DNA of 64,000 nt from Nocardioides soli (GTDB taxonomy: Bacteria > Actinomycetota > Actinomycetes > Propionibacteriales > Nocardioidaceae). The position numbers and the translations under genes were made by a program. Below are positions 47,436 to 56,086 of this stretch, piece by piece (the stretch's first letter is position 1; every line of letters starts with the position of its first letter). The stretch covers positions 62,001 through 126,000 of the forward strand of contig NZ_JACHWR010000001.1 of assembly GCF_014191495.1 (NCBI RefSeq), read 5' to 3'. The notes beneath the pieces were generated by a model, which saw only the letters and a program-made list of their open reading frames with translations, was not told the origin of the DNA and made no database searches.

Positions 47436-48065
47436 GTGACCGACTCGCTCTCGCGCCGTGAACGGGCCGCCCTGTGCGACCTCGCGCTCGAGGTCGGTGC
47501 GGACTCGCCGACGCTGTGTGCCGGGTGGAACGCCCAGGACCTCGTGGTGCACCTCCTGGTGCGCGAGCGCAGGCCGCTCGCCGCCGCGGGCATCGTGCTG
47601 TCGCCGTTCGCGAGGTTCACCGACCACGCCTCCCGCTCCGTGGGCCGGCGGGAGTACGACGAGCTCGTCGCGCGGCTCCGCTCACCCGGCGCCATGTTCG
47701 CGGTGCCCGCCGTCGACCGGGCCGCGAACACCCTCGAGTTCCTCGTGCACCACGAGGACCTGCGCCGCGGCCGCACCGGCTGGCAGCCCCGATCCCTCGA
47801 CCCCGCCGACGTCGACGAGCTGTGGTCGCGACTGGCCCGCTCGATGTCGTTCATCGGGCGCAGGCTCCCGGTGCCCGTCGTCCTGCGCCGCCGCGACACC
47901 GGCGCGACCACCGTCGCCCGAGCGGGCGACGACCCGGTGACGATCACCGGCGACGTCGTCGAGCTGATCCTCTTCCTCTTCGGGCGCTCGGCCGTGGTCG
48001 GCCTCGAGCTCGACGGCCCCGAGGACGCGGTCGCCGCGCTCCGGGCGGCGGACCTCGGGGCGTAG
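47436..48065 (+). CDS. TIGR03085 family metal-binding protein
   Basis: A 209-aa protein of the DinB/MDMPI superfamily. The N-terminus SRRERAALCDLALEVGAD and LCAGWNAQDLVVHLLVRERR match TIGR03085 closely; metal-binding histidines are expected in DLVVHLLV and EFLVHHEDL. The superfamily includes mycothiol-dependent enzymes, and a thiol-transferase role is possible but unproven. I start at the second of two adjacent GTGs because the -10 box sits exactly 6 nt before it. It is divergent from the ABC exporter pair. Confidence 0.86.
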   Translation: MTDSLSRRERAALCDLALEVGADSPTLCAGWNAQDLVVHLLVRERRPLAAAGIVLSPFARFTDHASRSVGRREYDELVARLRSPGAMFAVPAVDRAANTLEFLVHHEDLRRGRTGWQPRSLDPADVDELWSRLARSMSFIGRRLPVPVVLRRRDTGATTVARAGDDPVTITGDVVELILFLFGRSAVVGLELDGPEDAVAALRAADLGA

Positions 48066-48141
48066 TCGGTTTCGGGGGTGGTCGGTGGGGGCGCCCGCGG
48101 TGGCCGGCCGGCTCCGCTGGCGCCGTGACCGCGGCTCCCCT

Positions 48142-48167
48142 CGTTTCCCCGGCCGCCCGGGGAAACG
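48142..48167. repeat. Compound element copy 2, part A (decayed)
   Basis: CGTTTCCCCGG (48142-48152) pairs with CCGGGGAAACG (48157-48167). The right flank GGCGAGACACGCC still resembles 30157-30170, while the left flank has decayed. Confidence 0.8.
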
Positions 48168-48195
48168 GCGAGACACGCCGATGACCCGCCGGGGT

Positions 48196-48259
48196 GGTCA
48201 GGGGAAGCGAGGGCGACACGCCGGGGTACGACGGCGTGTCGGGCTCGCTTTGCCTGACC
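48196..48259. repeat. Compound element copy 2, part B
   Basis: Arms 48196-48222 and 48233-48259 pair at 23 of 27 positions around a 10-nt loop; same arm and loop lengths as 30187-30250. Confidence 0.85.
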
Positions 48260-48300
48260 GGCCCGCGATGCGCGCCGGGGCTGCAGCGACGCCTGGGCGG

Positions 48301-48362
48301 CGACTGTCTGGTGGGCGACTGTCTGGTGGGCGACTGGCCTGGTGGGCGACTGGCCTGGTGGT
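48301..48362. repeat. Minisatellite of 15-16-bp units
   Basis: CGACTGTCTGGTGGG twice (48301, 48316) followed by CGACTGGCCTGGTGGG (48331) and a last copy (48347) that runs into the REP-like left arm GGTGGTTTCG. Confidence 0.9.
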
Positions 48363-48474
48363 TTCGAGGCTCAGGCGCCAGTGCGCCTTCGCACCTCAAC
48401 CACCGTGCCGACGCCTTCGCACCTCAGCCACCGTGCCGACGCCGTCGCACCTCAACCACCGTGCCGACGCCGCC
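48357..48474. repeat. REP-like palindrome with right arm in triplicate
   Basis: Left arm GGTGGTTTCGAGGCTC (48357), then the right-arm unit GCACCTCAACCACCGTGCCG at 48391, 48419 and 48447 (28-bp period). Same architecture as 21893-22009. Confidence 0.85.
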
Positions 48475-48539
48475 GCCACGGCGGCGCCCCACCGCCCCGA
48501 GGGTTAGGCTGCCGGGACCATCGACCGCGAGGAGCAGCC

Positions 48540-48713
48540 GTGCTGTTGTGGACCATCATCGGGATCGCCGCACTGATCCTCGCCGGGTGGGCGTTCTGGC
48601 CACGCCGGCGCGGCCTCGCGGACGCCGAGGTGGATCGGGCGCGGCGCACGGTCCAGGGCCGCGGCGAGAGCTACAACAACCCGTCCGGTCCCAACTTCAG
48701 CGGACCGTTCTGA
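48540..48713 (+). CDS. Small hypothetical membrane protein (57 aa)
   Basis: GTG 48540 follows GAGGAG by 6 nt. The peptide has one N-terminal helix (LLWTIIGIAALILAGWAFWP) and a charged tail ending RGESYNNPSGPNFSGPF. The tail ending in an Asn/Gly/Ser/Pro motif resembles short conserved actinobacterial proteins, but I do not recognise a named family. Convergent with hisF, whose stop is 16 bp away. Its ribosome-binding site and TM-plus-tail pattern support it as real. Confidence 0.6.
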   Translation: MLLWTIIGIAALILAGWAFWPRRRGLADAEVDRARRTVQGRGESYNNPSGPNFSGPF

Positions 48714-48729
48714 GCGGGCCGGCGAGGGC

Positions 48730-49491
48730 TCAGCGGACCGGGTGACCCGCCCCGGCGAGCACCGCCTTCACGTCGGCGATCCGCAGTGTGCCGAAGTGGA
48801 AGACGGTGGCCGCGAGCACGGCGTCCGCGCCGGCCGCGACGGCCGGCGGGAAGTGCTCGGTCGCACCGGCGCCCCCGGAGGCGATCACCGGGATCGCGAC
48901 CTCGCGGCGTACGGCCCGGATCAGCTCGAGGTCGAAACCGTCCTGGGTCCCGTCGGCGTCCATCGCGTTGAGCAGGATCTCCCCGGCACCGAGCTCGGTC
49001 GCGCGGACGGCCCACTCGACCGCGTCCAGGCCGGCCGACCGGCGACCGCCGTGGGTGGTCACCTCGAAACCGGACGGCGTCCCCGCCGCGCGGCGCGCGT
49101 CGACCGACAGCACCAGCACCTGGTTGCCGAACCGGTCCGCGATCTCGGCGACCAGCTCGGGTCGGTTGATCGCGGCCGTGTTGACCGCGACCTTGTCGGC
49201 GCCGGCGCGCAGCAGCCGGTCGACGTCCTCGACGGAGGACACTCCGCCGCCGACGGTGAGCGGGATGAAGACCTCCTCCGCGGTCTTCGACACGATCTCC
49301 ATCGTGGTCGCCCGGCCCTCGTGGGAGGCCGAGATGTCGAGGAAGGTCAGCTCGTCGGCACCCTCCGCGTCGTAGGTCCGCGCCAGCTCGACGGGGTCGC
49401 CGGCATCGCGCAGCTCCATGAAGTTGATGCCCTTGACCACCCGCCCGGCGTCGACGTCCAGACACGGGATCACGCGTACGGCGAGGGTCAC
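48730..49491 (-). CDS. hisF: Imidazole glycerol phosphate synthase subunit HisF
   Basis: A 253-aa TIM barrel with catalytic aspartates D12 (CLDVD) and D131 (LSVDARR) and phosphate loops TVGGGVSS and [10 protein letters not shown]. It uses ammonia made by HisH to form imidazole glycerol phosphate and AICAR. GTG 49491 overlaps the priA stop (GTGA). It is the last gene of hisD-hisC-hisB-hisH-priA-hisF. Confidence 0.96.
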   Translation of the reverse strand: MTLAVRVIPCLDVDAGRVVKGINFMELRDAGDPVELARTYDAEGADELTFLDISASHEGRATTMEIVSKTAEEVFIPLTVGGGVSSVEDVDRLLRAGADKVAVNTAAINRPELVAEIADRFGNQVLVLSVDARRAAGTPSGFEVTTHGGRRSAGLDAVEWAVRATELGAGEILLNAMDADGTQDGFDLELIRAVRREVAIPVIASGGAGATEHFPPAVAAGADAVLAATVFHFGTLRIADVKAVLAGAGHPVR

Positions 49492-50237
49492 GACGCGCCC
49501 CGGGTGAGCGCGAGCGCGTCCTCGAGGGTGAAGCGGCCCTCGTAGAGGGCGGTGCCGGCGATCGCACCCTCGACCCCTCCCGGAGCTCCGGCGGGGCGCA
49601 CCAGCGACATGAGCGCACGGATGTCGTCGAGCGTCGTCACGCCGCCGGACGCCACGACCGGCGCGGACGTCGCGGCGCAGACGTCCTGCAGCAGCTGGAG
49701 GTTGGGCCCCTGGAGCATGCCGTCCTTGTTGACGTCGGTGACGACGTACCGCGCGCAGCCCTCGGAGTCGAGCCGGGCCAGCGTCTCGTAGAGGTCGCCG
49801 CCCTCCTTGGTCCAGCCGCGGGCGGCGAGCGTCCGGCCGCGTACGTCGAGGCCGATCGCGACCCGGTCGCCGTGCTCGGCGATCACCCGGGCGCACCACT
49901 CGGGCTGCTCGAGCGCGGCGGTGCCGATGTTGACCCGGCGGCAGCCGGTGGCGAGCGCGGCCTCCAGCGACTCGTCGTCGCGGATGCCGCCGCTCATCTC
50001 GACCTGGATGTCCAGCGCCCCGACGATCTGCGCCTGCAGCTCGCGGTTGGAGCCGCGGCCGAACGCCGCGTCGAGGTCGACCAGGTGGATCCACTCCGCA
50101 CCGGCGTCCTGCCACCGCATCGCGGCCGCGATCGGGTCGCCGTACGTGCGCTCGGAGCCGGCGACGCCCTGGGCGAGCTGGACGGCTCGCCCCTCGGTGA
50201 TGTCGACGGCAGGCAGCAGCTCGAGGTAGTCACTCAT
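49488..50237 (-). CDS. priA: PriA: bifunctional ProFAR/PRA isomerase
   Basis: A 249-aa TIM barrel with catalytic D12 (LPAVDITEG) and D131 (GLDVRGR). In actinobacteria this HisA homologue usually carries out both the histidine isomerase step and the tryptophan TrpF step, and trpF is absent from the trp genes here. Sequence alone does not prove the second activity; the segment [18 protein letters not shown] is like PriA of Streptomyces and Mycobacterium. It lies 18 bp after hisH. Confidence 0.92.
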   Translation of the reverse strand: MSDYLELLPAVDITEGRAVQLAQGVAGSERTYGDPIAAAMRWQDAGAEWIHLVDLDAAFGRGSNRELQAQIVGALDIQVEMSGGIRDDESLEAALATGCRRVNIGTAALEQPEWCARVIAEHGDRVAIGLDVRGRTLAARGWTKEGGDLYETLARLDSEGCARYVVTDVNKDGMLQGPNLQLLQDVCAATSAPVVASGGVTTLDDIRALMSLVRPAGAPGGVEGAIAGTALYEGRFTLEDALALTRGAS

Positions 50238-50255
50238 CTTCGTCTCTTCGATCGT

Positions 50256-50906
50256 TCAGTCGGATGTGGTCAGCGAGTTCACCCAGTTGCGCAGCAGCGC
50301 GGCGCCGGCGTCACCGGACTTCTCGGGGTGGAACTGGGTCGCGCTCAGCGGGCCGTTCTCGACGGCGGCGACGAAGCGGTCCCCGCCGTGCTCGGCCCAG
50401 GTCACCAGGGGCGCCTTGGTGCGGTCGTTGGTAACGAGGGTCCAGTCGCGCACACCGTAGGAGTGCACGAAGTAGAAGCGCTCGTCCGCGATGCCCGCGA
50501 AGAGAGAGCTCCCCTGTGCGACGTCGACCGTGTTCCACCCCATGTGCGGCACCACCGGAGCCTGCAAGCGCTCGACGACGCCCGGCCACTCGTCGCAGCC
50601 CTCGGTCTCGACGCCGTGCTCCACGCCGCTGGCGAAGAGGATCTGCATGCCGACGCAGATGCCGAGCACCGGACGGCCACCGGCGAGCCGGCGACCGATG
50701 ATCCGCTCACCCTTGATCGCCCGCAGCCCGGCCATGCAGGCGGCGTACGCGCCCACGCCCGGGACGACGAGGCCGTCGGCCGCCAGCGCCGTGTCGAAGT
50801 CGCTGGTGAGCGTCACCTCGGCGCCGGCGCGCTCGACCGCGCGCACGGCGGAGCGGAGGTTCCCCGACCCGTAGTCGAGGACGACGACGCCGGGCCTGGT
50901 GTTCAG
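50256..50906 (-). CDS. hisH: Imidazole glycerol phosphate synthase subunit HisH (CTG start)
   Basis: A 216-aa glutaminase. Catalytic Cys C84 sits in LGICVGMQ, with the His-Glu pair in [10 protein letters not shown]. The family N-terminus [14 protein letters not shown] requires a start upstream of the first GTG (codon 21). No ATG, GTG or TTG exists there; the only candidate is CTG at 50906, which overlaps the hisB stop (CTGA) and has AAGGGGA four bases upstream. So a rare CTG start is likely. It supplies ammonia to HisF. Confidence 0.93.
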   Translation of the reverse strand: MNTRPGVVVLDYGSGNLRSAVRAVERAGAEVTLTSDFDTALAADGLVVPGVGAYAACMAGLRAIKGERIIGRRLAGGRPVLGICVGMQILFASGVEHGVETEGCDEWPGVVERLQAPVVPHMGWNTVDVAQGSSLFAGIADERFYFVHSYGVRDWTLVTNDRTKAPLVTWAEHGGDRFVAAVENGPLSATQFHPEKSGDAGAALLRNWVNSLTTSD

Positions 50907-51511
50907 AGGGTCCCCTTCGTGGAGGGCACGCCCGTCTCGCGCGGGTCGAGTGCGACCGCGTCGCGGAAGGCCCGGGCGAACGCCTTGAACTGGGTCTCCA
51001 CGATGTGGTGCGGCTCGCGGCCGGCGAGCACCCGCACGTGCAGCGCGAAGTGGCCGTGGAACGCGATCGTCTCGAAGACGTGCTGGGTCAGCGAGCCGAG
51101 GTACGCCGGCGTCGACCCACCCAGCTGCACGTACTGCTGGCCCTCGGGCTCGCCGGTGTGCACGCAGTAGGGCCGGCCGGACACGTCGACGACGGCCTGC
51201 ACGAGCGCCTCGTCGAGCGGCACCGTGGCGTCGCCGAAGCGGCGGATGCCCTGCTTGTCGCCGAGCCCCTGGCGCAGCGCCTGGCCGAGCGCGATCGCGG
51301 TGTCCTCGGTCGTGTGGTGGGCGTCGATCCAGTGGTCGCCCTCGGACTGCACGGTCAGGTCGACCAGGCTGTGCCGGGCGAACGCCGTGAGCATGTGGTC
51401 GTAGAAGCCGATGCCGGTGGAGACGTCGTGACGCCCCGACCCGTCGAGGTCGACCTCGACGAGCACCTTCGACTCGCTGGTCTGCCGCTCGATCCGAGCC
51501 GTCCTGCTCAT
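50903..51511 (-). CDS. hisB: Imidazoleglycerol-phosphate dehydratase
   Basis: A 202-aa monofunctional dehydratase. The manganese-binding histidine-rich motifs are [16 protein letters not shown] and [15 protein letters not shown], with a second HH set near [16 protein letters not shown] and EPHHIVE. No phosphatase domain, as usual in actinobacteria. ATG 51511 overlaps the hisC stop (ATGA). Its stop is embedded in the CTGA start of hisH. Confidence 0.96.
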   Translation of the reverse strand: MSRTARIERQTSESKVLVEVDLDGSGRHDVSTGIGFYDHMLTAFARHSLVDLTVQSEGDHWIDAHHTTEDTAIALGQALRQGLGDKQGIRRFGDATVPLDEALVQAVVDVSGRPYCVHTGEPEGQQYVQLGGSTPAYLGSLTQHVFETIAFHGHFALHVRVLAGREPHHIVETQFKAFARAFRDAVALDPRETGVPSTKGTL

Positions 51512-52641
51512 GCCTGTGCCTCCATACCCAGGGTCCGCGCTGCCACGGTCTGCATGACCTCGGTCATCGCCTGCTTGAACGCCATCATCTCGTCTGCGGT
51601 GCCGATCGACACCCGCAGCCACCCGTCGGGCCCGACCTCGCGGATCAGCACGCCCCGGTCGAGCAGCCCCTGCCACACCGCATGCCGGTCGGCGAAGGTG
51701 CCGAACAGCACGAAGTTCGCGTCGCTGTCGGCCACGGTCAGCCCCTGCTCCCGCAGCCAGTCGACGCAGCCGTCGCGCTCGGCCCGCAGCTCGTCGACCC
51801 TCCCGAGCAGCTCCGGCGCGTGCCGCAGCGCGGCGAGCGCGGCCGCCTGGGTCACCGCGGAGAGGTGGTAGGGCAGCCGGACGACCCGGATCGCGTCGCA
51901 GATCGCCGGGTCTGCCGCCAGGTAGCCCAGCCGCAGGCCGGCCGCCGCGAACGCCTTGCTCATCGTGCGCGTGACGACCAGGTTGCGGTACGTCGGCAGC
52001 AGCTCGACCGCGCTCGGGACGCCGGAGCGCCGGAACTCGCCGTACGCCTCGTCGACGACCACGAGCCCACCCGGCTCGTAGCTGGCCGCTGCCTTGCAGA
52101 GCAGGCCGACCGCCTCGGGCGGCAGCGCGGTGCCGGTCGGGTTGTTGGGACTCGGCAGCAGCACGACGCTCGGCCGCTCGCGCTCGACGGCCTCGCGGGC
52201 GGCGTCGAGGTCGAGGCTGAAGTCCTCCGCGCGCCGGCCCTGCACCCAAGTGGTCGAGGTGTCGCGGGCGTACTCGGGATACATCGAGTAGGTCGGCGCG
52301 AAGCTCATCGCCGTGCGCCCGGGCCCGCCGAAGGCCTGCAGCAGCTGCAGCATCACCTCGTTGGAGCCGTTCGCCGCCCACACCTGGTCCGGCGTCACGC
52401 CGTGCGGGGTGTCGCGGGAGAGGTACGCCGCGAGGGCGGCGCGCAGCGCCACGTGCTCACGGTCGGGGTAGCGGTTGAGGGTCAGCGCGGCCTCGCGCAC
52501 GGCGGCGGCGATGTCGTCGGCGCATGCCGCGGAGGGCCCGTAGGGGTTCTCGTTGGTGTTGAGCTGGACGGGGACGTCGAGCTGGGGCGCGCCGTACGGC
52601 TCGAGCCCCCGCAGCTCCTCGCGGATCGGGGGGAAGTCCAT
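51508..52641 (-). CDS. hisC: Histidinol-phosphate aminotransferase
   Basis: A 377-aa class II aminotransferase. The PLP lysine is K229 (TMSKAF), with NENPYGPS near the N-terminus, the Tyr/Asn pair in PSPNNPTGT and VVDEAYGEF. It transaminates imidazole-acetol phosphate with glutamate. ATG 52641 has GGGGAG five bases upstream and is preferred to GTG 52647, which would overlap the hisD stop. Confidence 0.95.
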   Translation of the reverse strand: MDFPPIREELRGLEPYGAPQLDVPVQLNTNENPYGPSAACADDIAAAVREAALTLNRYPDREHVALRAALAAYLSRDTPHGVTPDQVWAANGSNEVMLQLLQAFGGPGRTAMSFAPTYSMYPEYARDTSTTWVQGRRAEDFSLDLDAAREAVERERPSVVLLPSPNNPTGTALPPEAVGLLCKAAASYEPGGLVVVDEAYGEFRRSGVPSAVELLPTYRNLVVTRTMSKAFAAAGLRLGYLAADPAICDAIRVVRLPYHLSAVTQAAALAALRHAPELLGRVDELRAERDGCVDWLREQGLTVADSDANFVLFGTFADRHAVWQGLLDRGVLIREVGPDGWLRVSIGTADEMMAFKQAMTEVMQTVAARTLGMEAQA

Positions 52642-52643
52642 GC

Positions 52644-53945
52644 TCACTCCCCGAATCGCACGCTGACCGCGGCGCCGTGGCCGGGCAGGTCCTCGGCCTC
52701 GGCGAGCGTCACCACGTGGCCGGCGACCGCCTCGAGCGCGCCGCGGTCGTACTCGACGACGTGCACCGACTTGGTGAACGCGCGCACCGACAGGCCGCTG
52801 CTGTGGCAGGCGCAGCCGCCCGTGGGCAGCACGTGGTTGGAGCCGGCGCAGTAGTCGCCGAGGCTCACCGGAGCGTAGGGGCCGACGAAGATCGCGCCGG
52901 CGTTGTTGACCCGGGCCGCCCAGGCGGCGGCGTCCTCGGTGTGGATCTCCAGGTGCTCGGCGGCGTACGCGTCGACCACCTGGAGTCCCTGCTCGAGGTC
53001 GTCGACCAGCACGATGCCCGACTGCGGGCCGGAGAGGCTGGTGCGGATCCGCTCGACGTGCTTGGTCACCGAGACCTGCTTGTCGAGCTCGGCCTCGACC
53101 TCGCTCGCGAGCCGCTCGCTCGGCGTGACCAGCACCGACGCCGCGAGCGGGTCGTGCTCGGCCTGGCTGATCAGGTCGGCGGCGACGTACGCCGCGTCGG
53201 CGGTGTCGTCGGCCAGGATCGCGATCTCGGTCGGCCCGGCCTCGGAGTCGATGCCGATCTGGCCCTTGAGCAGCCGCTTCGCGGTGACGGTGTAGATGTT
53301 GCCCGGCCCGGTGACCAGGTCGACCTTGGCGCACGGCCCGACGCCGTAGGCGAACATCGCGATCGCCTGGGCGCCGCCGACGGCGTACACCTCATCGACG
53401 CCGAGCAGCGCGCACGCCGCCAGGATCGTCGGGTGCACGGAGCCGCCGAACTCCCGCTGCGGCGGGCTGGCCAGCGCGATCGACTCGACGCCCGCGGTCT
53501 GGGCGGGCACGACGTTCATCAGCACGCTGGAGACCAGCGGCGCGAGGCCGCCCGGCACGTAGAGGCCGACCCGCCCGACCGGCACCTTGCGGTGGGTGAC
53601 GCGGGCTCCCGGGCCGAGGTCGGTCACGGCGTCCTGCTCCAGCTCGTTGGCGCAGGTCGCGCGCAGCCGCCGGATCGACTCGTCCAGCCCGGCGCGGATG
53701 GCCGGGTCGAGCTCGACGAGAGCCCGCTGGAGTGCCTCCGGCGCGACCCGGATGTCGTCGACGCGCACCCCGTCGAACCGCTCGCCGTACTCCCGGATCG
53801 CGGCCAGGCCGCGGGTGCGGACCTCCTCGCAGATCGCATGCACCGCCGGCACCGCCGCCTCGACGTCGAAGTCGGCACGGGGCACGGCTGCTCGGTAGTC
53901 GACCGTCGTCCGGTCGGCGCCCCGCAGGTCGATGCGCTGGATCAT
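52644..53945 (-). CDS. hisD: Histidinol dehydrogenase
   Basis: A 433-aa zinc enzyme. Signatures include [35 protein letters not shown], and the zinc and substrate region [10 protein letters not shown] and SQAEHDP, with EHLEIH and [13 protein letters not shown]. It performs the last two oxidation steps to histidine. Head of the his operon; TAGAAT lies 7 nt before the ATG. The Cys-rich tail [10 protein letters not shown] after the SNHVLPT motif is normal for actinobacteria. Confidence 0.96.
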   Translation of the reverse strand: MIQRIDLRGADRTTVDYRAAVPRADFDVEAAVPAVHAICEEVRTRGLAAIREYGERFDGVRVDDIRVAPEALQRALVELDPAIRAGLDESIRRLRATCANELEQDAVTDLGPGARVTHRKVPVGRVGLYVPGGLAPLVSSVLMNVVPAQTAGVESIALASPPQREFGGSVHPTILAACALLGVDEVYAVGGAQAIAMFAYGVGPCAKVDLVTGPGNIYTVTAKRLLKGQIGIDSEAGPTEIAILADDTADAAYVAADLISQAEHDPLAASVLVTPSERLASEVEAELDKQVSVTKHVERIRTSLSGPQSGIVLVDDLEQGLQVVDAYAAEHLEIHTEDAAAWAARVNNAGAIFVGPYAPVSLGDYCAGSNHVLPTGGCACHSSGLSVRAFTKSVHVVEYDRGALEAVAGHVVTLAEAEDLPGHGAAVSVRFGE

Positions 53946-53952
53946 GGCACCG

Positions 53953-53958
53953 ATTCTA
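53953..53958 (-). promoter_or_regulatory. -10 box of the his operon (leaderless)
   Basis: TAGAAT on the minus strand, 7 nt before hisD ATG. No attenuator-like His-rich leader peptide is possible with such a start. Confidence 0.5.
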
Positions 53959-54024
53959 CGAGCGCCCCGGCCCCGGCCTCGCCCCGCGTCCGACGGCTGA
54001 GGCGCCGAGGACACAACCGAGGAC

Positions 54025-54573
54025 TCAGTCGGTCAGGTCACCGGGCGCGACGGCGACCGGGAACGGCCGGACGGCCGACCAGCGCTCCCCCGGCCCGACA
54101 TCGGCGATCTCGACGTAGCGGCCGTCGACCAACTCCCACACCACGAGCCGCAGCTCGTCCGGGTCGACCACCCAGTACGACGCGATGCCGGCGCGTTCGT
54201 AGCGGGCGAACTTCGTGTTCAGGTCGTAGATCCGGTTCGAGGGCGAGAGCACCTCGACCGCCAGCAAGGGCGGGTGGTCGAGGTACTTGGCGCCGTAGTC
54301 GGACTTCGGCGCGACGACGATGTCGGGCTCGACCCACGTCCGCTCGTCGATGATGACGGCCGTCGGGGCAGGCAGCACACGCAGGTGCGCTGGGGCTGTC
54401 GTCCGGAGCAGCACGAGCAGGTTCGTCAGCACGTCCTGGTGTCGCCAGGCGGGCGTCGGGCTCACGACGAGGACACCGTCGATGAGCTCGTAGCGCTGCC
54501 CGTCATCGGGCATCGCCTCGATGTCTGCGACCGTCAGCGCCCGCCCACGCGGCAGCGTCGTCATGACCACCAT
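54025..54573 (-). CDS. Uma2 family endonuclease-fold protein
   Basis: A 182-aa DUF820/Uma2 protein with a PD-(D/E)XK-like core: acidic residues E82 and D84 ([10 protein letters not shown]) and E107 ([11 protein letters not shown]), followed by [19 protein letters not shown]. Uma2 proteins are common in cyanobacteria and actinobacteria; some may be restriction-type nucleases, but no function is established. It stands alone, divergent from the Lon-N protein. ATG 54573 has GGGGTGAGG just upstream. Confidence 0.85.
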   Translation of the reverse strand: MVVMTTLPRGRALTVADIEAMPDDGQRYELIDGVLVVSPTPAWRHQDVLTNLLVLLRTTAPAHLRVLPAPTAVIIDERTWVEPDIVVAPKSDYGAKYLDHPPLLAVEVLSPSNRIYDLNTKFARYERAGIASYWVVDPDELRLVVWELVDGRYVEIADVGPGERWSAVRPFPVAVAPGDLTD

Positions 54574-54658
54574 GGTGCCTCACCCCTCGCTGATCAGCCA
54601 CAGCCATGGGCATGAGCGTGCGGTGGGAAGCAGCGTGCCGCGACCGGCTCTCCACAGG

Positions 54659-54733
54659 CGCTGGCGCGCCTTCGCACCTCATCCAGCGAAGCCGGTGGTT
54701 GAGGTGCGAGCGCCAGCGAGCCTCGAAACCACC
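54659..54733. repeat. REP-like palindrome in a divergent gene gap
   Basis: GGTGGTTGAGGTGCGAGCGC ... AACCACC (54694-54733), reverse orientation relative to the others, with an additional outer pairing to CGCTGGCG and CGCACCTCA upstream. It lies directly ahead of the Lon-N gene promoter. Confidence 0.8.
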
Positions 54734-54748
54734 ACCGCGATGACCGAC

Positions 54749-54754
54749 TACGTT
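54749..54754 (+). promoter_or_regulatory. -10 box of the Lon-N gene (leaderless)
   Basis: TACGTT on the plus strand, 6 nt before GTG 54761. The sequence just before is the REP-like element, so the -35 region lies inside the repeat. Confidence 0.5.
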
Positions 54755-54760
54755 GAGACC

Positions 54761-55426
54761 GTGGCCGACACGCTGCCGATGTTCCCGCTGAACGCGGTCC
54801 TCTTCCCGGGTCTCAGCGTGCCGCTGCACGTCTTCGAGGACCGCTACCGCGCCCTGGTGCACGAGTTGCTGCGGGTCGCGGATCCCGCCGCCCGGCTGTT
54901 CGGGTCGGTCGGCATCCGGGAGGGGTACGAGGTCGGCGAGCACGGGGCGCAGTCGCTCTACCGGGTCGGCTGCCGGCTCCAGCTCACCGATGTCGAGAGC
55001 AATGCCGACGGCAGCTTCGACATCGTGGCGGTCGGCATGGAGCGCATCGAGCTCCAGCGGCTCGAGACCGGGGGCACCTTCCCGGTGGGTCACGTCGTGG
55101 ATCGGCCCGACAGCGGCGCGGACGTCCCGACGGAGGTGCTCGAGCGTGCCCGCGCGGCGTTCGTCGCCTACCGTGCGGCGCTGGCCGACCTGCGCAGCGA
55201 CCCGTACGAGGGCACCCTCCCCCGCGACCCGACGTACCTCTCCTGGACCCTGGCCGCCATCGCCCCGCTGCCGATGTCGGAGCGGCAGTCGCTGCTGGAG
55301 GCCGAGGACGCCACCGACCGTCTGGTGCTGCTCACCGACCTGCTGCGCACCGAGCTGCGCGCCATGAACGTCATCCCGTCGCTGCCGGCCACCGAGGTGG
55401 CCCGCACCCGGTGGTCGCCCAACTGA
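54761..55426 (+). CDS. LON substrate-binding (N-terminal) domain protein
   Basis: A 221-aa protein that is only the Lon N-terminal domain: LPMFPLNAVLFPGLSVPLHV begins the first barrel and FEDRYRALV follows. There is no ATPase or protease domain. Stand-alone LON-N proteins are common in actinobacteria; their role is unclear. GTG 54761 is preferred because of the -10 box spacing; ATG 54740 would add seven residues and read through the -10 box itself. Confidence 0.88.
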   Translation: MADTLPMFPLNAVLFPGLSVPLHVFEDRYRALVHELLRVADPAARLFGSVGIREGYEVGEHGAQSLYRVGCRLQLTDVESNADGSFDIVAVGMERIELQRLETGGTFPVGHVVDRPDSGADVPTEVLERARAAFVAYRAALADLRSDPYEGTLPRDPTYLSWTLAAIAPLPMSERQSLLEAEDATDRLVLLTDLLRTELRAMNVIPSLPATEVARTRWSPN

Positions 55427-55488
55427 GCGAACAGCGCGCACGCGAGGAACGAGCGTGGGCGCGTGGTGAGCGAAGATTGAGAAAGCCC

Positions 55489-55511
55489 CGCGACCGAGGA
55501 ACGAGGTCGCG
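55489..55511 (+). terminator. Weak hairpin after the Lon-N gene
   Basis: CGCGACC (55489-55495) pairs with GGTCGCG (55505-55511), loop GAGGAACGA, 60 bp after the stop; no U-tract. Confidence 0.35.
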
Positions 55512-55544
55512 ACGGGCGCGTCGAAATCCAGTGAGCCGAGAGTC

Positions 55545-55590
55545 GGCGCCGACCCAGGAGACCACCCAGCGGCGCCGACCCAGGAGACCA
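55545..55590. repeat. Direct repeat carrying the ybaK ribosome-binding site
   Basis: GGCGCCGACCCAGGAGACCA occurs at 55545-55564 and again at 55571-55590. The second copy's AGGAG is the ybaK ribosome-binding site, so the duplication copied a translation signal. Confidence 0.85.
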
Positions 55591-55594
55591 ACTC

Positions 55595-56086
55595 GTGGCC
55601 AAGAAGAAGTCCGCAGGCGGCACCCCCGCGACCGTCGCACTGACCCGGGCGGGGATCGCGTTCACCCTGCACGAGTACCACCACGACCCCCGCGCGACCT
55701 CCTACGGACTCGAGGCCGCGGAGGCGCTCGGCCTCGACCCGGACCGGGTCCTCAAGACGCTGATGGTCAGTCTCGACGGAGCGCTGACGGTCGGCATCGT
55801 GCCCGTGTCCGGCCAGCTCGACCTCAAGGGCCTGGCCCGCGCCCTGGGCGGTAGCAAGGCCCTGATGGCCGAGGTGGCCGCGGCCGAGCGCGCGACCGGG
55901 TACGTCGCGGGCGGCATCTCCCCCGTCGGGCAGAAGCGCCGGCACCCGACCGTGCTCGACGACACCGCGACCGGCTTCGACACGGTCTTCGTCTCCGCCG
56001 GCCGGCGCGGTCTCGACCTCGAGATCGCGCCGGCCGACCTGGTGACCGCGACCGGGGCGGTCGTGGCCCCGATCAGTCGGTCGTGA
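55595..56086 (+). CDS. ybaK: Cys-tRNA(Pro) deacylase YbaK
   Basis: A 163-aa YbaK/ProXp-type editing protein. Lys in RVLKTLMVSL, GKGLARALGG-like region and the substrate loop YVAGGISPVGQKRRHP identify YbaK. It hydrolyses cysteine mischarged on tRNA-Pro. The GTG has AGGAG upstream from a duplicated 26-bp segment. Its last 14 bp overlap the end of the convergent DUF3352 gene. Confidence 0.93.
   Translation: MAKKKSAGGTPATVALTRAGIAFTLHEYHHDPRATSYGLEAAEALGLDPDRVLKTLMVSLDGALTVGIVPVSGQLDLKGLARALGGSKALMAEVAAAERATGYVAGGISPVGQKRRHPTVLDDTATGFDTVFVSAGRRGLDLEIAPADLVTATGAVVAPISRS

Larger units (their letters stand above)
48066..48539. other. Gene-free spacer with compound palindrome, minisatellite and REP array
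   Basis: These 474 bp hold the second copy of the compound palindrome (48142-48259), a 15/16-bp tandem array (48301-48362) and a REP-like array (48357-48474). The final ~60 bp carry the ribosome-binding site of the small gene at 48540. No protein-like frame elsewhere. Confidence 0.8.

Noticed and set aside
45498..47627. Longer ABC exporter half starting at 47627
   Set aside because: The extra 110 codons overlap the divergent TIGR03085 gene and look non-coding; GTG 47297 gives the normal exporter N-terminus.
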